This document shows, in pieces, positions 62,369 to 64,000 of a stretch of 64,000 bases of DNA. Source of the DNA: JAEZKC01 sp046546375 (GTDB lineage Bacteria > Fibrobacterota > Chitinivibrionia > Chitinivibrionales > Chitinispirillaceae); assembly GCA_046546375.1 (NCBI GenBank), contig JBKGXV010000010.1, forward strand, positions 1 through 64,000. Reading direction: 5' to 3'. The translations under genes and the position numbers were made by a program. Position 1 is the stretch's first letter. The number at the start of each line of letters is the position of its first letter. Under the pieces are notes generated by a model. It worked only from the letters and a program-made list of their open reading frames with translations. It was not told where the DNA came from and ran no database searches.

Positions 62369-62408
62369 TCATACTTCGACTCTCCCGACGAGTCGGGACT
62401 CAGTATGA
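62369..62408 (+). other. Nested hairpin between groES and groEL
   Basis: Outer stem TCATACT / AGTATGA (62369-62375 and 62402-62408) encloses CCCGAC-GA-GTCGGG (62384-62397). No T run, so processing or mRNA-stability element rather than terminator. The intergenic gap is 144 bp, longer than in most groESL operons. Confidence 0.5.
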
Positions 62409-62509
62409 ACGGAATCATCAATCGAAGACAGCACCCCGACTGTTAGGAAGGGGTTTCGAAAACGTGAAACATACACCAATATCAACCAATGCACAAGGAG
62501 ATACAAACA

Positions 62510-64000
62510 ATGGCTGCAAAAATGCTGGCTTTCGAAATTTCCGCCAGAGACAAACTGCTCAAAGGAGTGGATACTCTTGCCGACGCGGTGAAAGTCACAC
62601 TGGGTCCCCGCGGTCGCAATGTGGTGATTGAAAAGAGCTGGGGCTCCCCAACGGTAACCAAGGATGGTGTAACCGTTGCCAAGGAAGTCGAACTCAGGGA
62701 CAAGTTCGAGAACATGGGTGCCAAAATGGTCAAGGAAGTGGCATCCAAGACCTCTGATGACGCCGGGGACGGTACCACTACCGCAACAGTTCTTGCCCAG
62801 GTGATTGCCCATCTGGGAATCAAAAACGTGACAGCCGGTGCGGACCCCATGGCTGTCAAGCGCGGAGTGGACAGAGCTGTGAAGGAAGTTGTGGATCAGC
62901 TCAAAAAAGATGCACGTCCTGTGGAGGGTAAAAAGGGAATCGCCCAGGTCGGTGCCATATCCGCAAACAACGATGCTACAATAGGAAACCTCCTCTCGGA
63001 TGCTATGGAGAAAGTTGGCAAGGACGGGGTTATAACTGTCGAAGAAGCCAAAAGCATGGAAACCAGCCTCGAAGTGGTTGAGGGTATGCAGTTTGATCGC
63101 GGATACCTATCGCCCTATTTTGTCACAGATCCAGAAACTATGGAATGCGTGCTTGACGACCCCGTGATACTCATGTATGACAAAAAAATCAGTGCCATGA
63201 AGGATCTTCTCCCACTGCTGGAGAAAGTGGCGCAGATGGGCAAGAGCCTGCTTATCATCGCCGAGGATGTGGACGGTGAAGCTCTTGCGACTCTGGTTGT
63301 AAACAAGCTGCGCGGAACGCTCAAGATCGCCGCGGTCAAGGCTCCCGGTTTCGGCGATCGCAGAAAGGCAATGCTCGAGGATATCGCAACCCTTACAGGC
63401 GGTATTCTGATTTCCGAAGAAGTCGGTTTCAAACTGGAGAACACCACCGTTGACTCTCTGGGCAATGCCAAAAGGGTGGTGATTGAAAAGGAAAACACAA
63501 CTATAATAGAAGGTGCGGGGAAATCCGAGGATATAAAAGGACGTGTAAACCAGATCCGCAAACAAATTGAGGAAACCACTTCCGATTACGACCGCGAAAA
63601 ACTCCAGGAGCGTCTTGCAAAACTCGCCGGCGGTGTGGCGGTTCTGAATATCGGTGCCGCAACAGAAACGGAGATGAAGGAAAAGAAGGCTCGTGTAGAG
63701 GATGCGCTGCATGCCACACGGGCGGCTGTCGAGGAGGGTGTAATTCCCGGCGGCGGTGTTGCTCTTGTCCGTGCTGCCGCTGTACTTGACGGTCTTAAGC
63801 TCGAAGGCGACGAGAAGATCGGTGCGGATATCATCCGCCGTGCCTGCGAGGAACCCCTGCGTATGATCACCACAAATGCCGGCAAAGAGGCCTCTGTGGT
63901 ATGCAACGAAGTCAAGAATGGAAAAGGCGCTTACGGCTACAACGCCTACAGTGACACCTACGAGGATCTTCTCAAAGCCGGAGTCATAGACCCCACCAAG
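62510..64000 (+). CDS. groEL: GroEL, chaperonin (cut by window edge)
   Basis: 497 residues to the edge without a stop, against about 545 for the full protein. AAGGAG 9 nt before ATG 62510. Equatorial domain (VTLGPRGRNVVIEKSWGSPTVTKDGVTVAKE), ATP-site DDAGDGTTTATVLAQ, and apical domain (FDRGYLSPYFVTDPE) are conventional. It is the only large gene that leaves the window. Confidence 0.98.
   Translation, partial: MAAKMLAFEISARDKLLKGVDTLADAVKVTLGPRGRNVVIEKSWGSPTVTKDGVTVAKEVELRDKFENMGAKMVKEVASKTSDDAGDGTTTATVLAQVIAHLGIKNVTAGADPMAVKRGVDRAVKEVVDQLKKDARPVEGKKGIAQVGAISANNDATIGNLLSDAMEKVGKDGVITVEEAKSMETSLEVVEGMQFDRGYLSPYFVTDPETMECVLDDPVILMYDKKISAMKDLLPLLEKVAQMGKSLLIIAEDVDGEALATLVVNKLRGTLKIAAVKAPGFGDRRKAMLEDIATLTGGILISEEVGFKLENTTVDSLGNAKRVVIEKENTTIIEGAGKSEDIKGRVNQIRKQIEETTSDYDREKLQERLAKLAGGVAVLNIGAATETEMKEKKARVEDALHATRAAVEEGVIPGGGVALVRAAAVLDGLKLEGDEKIGADIIRRACEEPLRMITTNAGKEASVVCNEVKNGKGAYGYNAYSDTYEDLLKAGVIDPTK

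Noticed and set aside
1..64000. CRISPR arrays, rRNA or tRNA genes, complete insertion sequences
   Set aside because: No regular spaced repeats, conserved rRNA/tRNA words or transposase frames were found in any gap.

Overview
The window reads as chromosomal DNA of a free-living, motile Gram-negative (diderm) bacterium. Outer-membrane and lipoprotein genes, lspA, a complete flagellar export and motor cluster, type IV pilus ATPases, sigma-28/FlgM and at least two convincing sigma-54 promoters are present. The gene set (FliY-type switch protein, MotE-like protein, FlbD and the TIGR02530 protein in one flagellar operon, a LexA-linked DnaE2/ImuB-like pair) would fit Fibrobacterota/Chitinispirillia or a neighbouring phylum. 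That placement is an inference from gene content only; no rRNA gene is in the window.

Layout. 1-0.44 kb: a broken Doc-type toxin/antitoxin pair. 0.8-2.6 kb (+): a sigma-54-dependent response regulator overlapping a YbgC thioesterase. 2.6-5.8 kb (-): gloB-like hydrolase, rnhA, an outer-membrane barrel protein and a lipoprotein. 6.2-27.6 kb (-): a 21-kb motility block. In transcription order it is motE-like, fliK, flgD, TIGR02530, flgE, [terminator], flbD, motA, motB, fliL, fliM, fliY, fliO, fliP, fliQ, fliR, flhB, flhA, flhF, flhG, a small membrane protein, fliA, a small basic protein and an HDOD protein. The rod/MS-ring/ATPase genes (flgBC, fliEFGHIJ) are not in the window. 28.1-30.5 kb (-): ankyrin, cyclic-nucleotide-binding and SPOR proteins. 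30.6-36.1 kb (+): an exported unknown, pilB-pilT-pilC, and flgM behind a sigma-28 promoter. 37-46.4 kb (-): a DNA-damage-type cluster: lexA, a TIGR03916-like radical SAM protein, a TfoX-domain protein, DUF72, a Y-family polymerase homologue lacking all three catalytic carboxylates (ImuB-like), an ABC ATPase/permease pair, and DnaE2-type polymerase. 47-58 kb: mixed housekeeping and metabolic genes (rlmD, asparagine-synthase-like, murI, amidohydrolase, cupin, divergent flavodiiron protein, rluD, lspA, UbiA-family). 58-64 kb: aldo/keto reductase, cmk-rpsA, and divergently groES and groEL; groEL runs off the right edge.

Regulation visible in the sequence. The hook-gene operon has a consensus sigma-54 promoter, the motor/export operon a near-consensus sigma-70 promoter, and flgM a sigma-28 promoter. 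This is a readable flagellar hierarchy. groESL also carries a perfect -24/-12 element with three TGTTTCA heptamers upstream and no CIRCE element, so the chaperonin appears to be under sigma-54 and enhancer control, which is uncommon. Several GAGGTGA/TCACCTC stem-loops recur in intergenic gaps between 36 and 51 kb.

The strongest leads for something undescribed are the lexA-to-dnaE2 cluster with an embedded ABC transporter, the sigma-54-driven groESL, and the flavodiiron protein with three substituted iron ligands. All calls are by reading; no database search was run.
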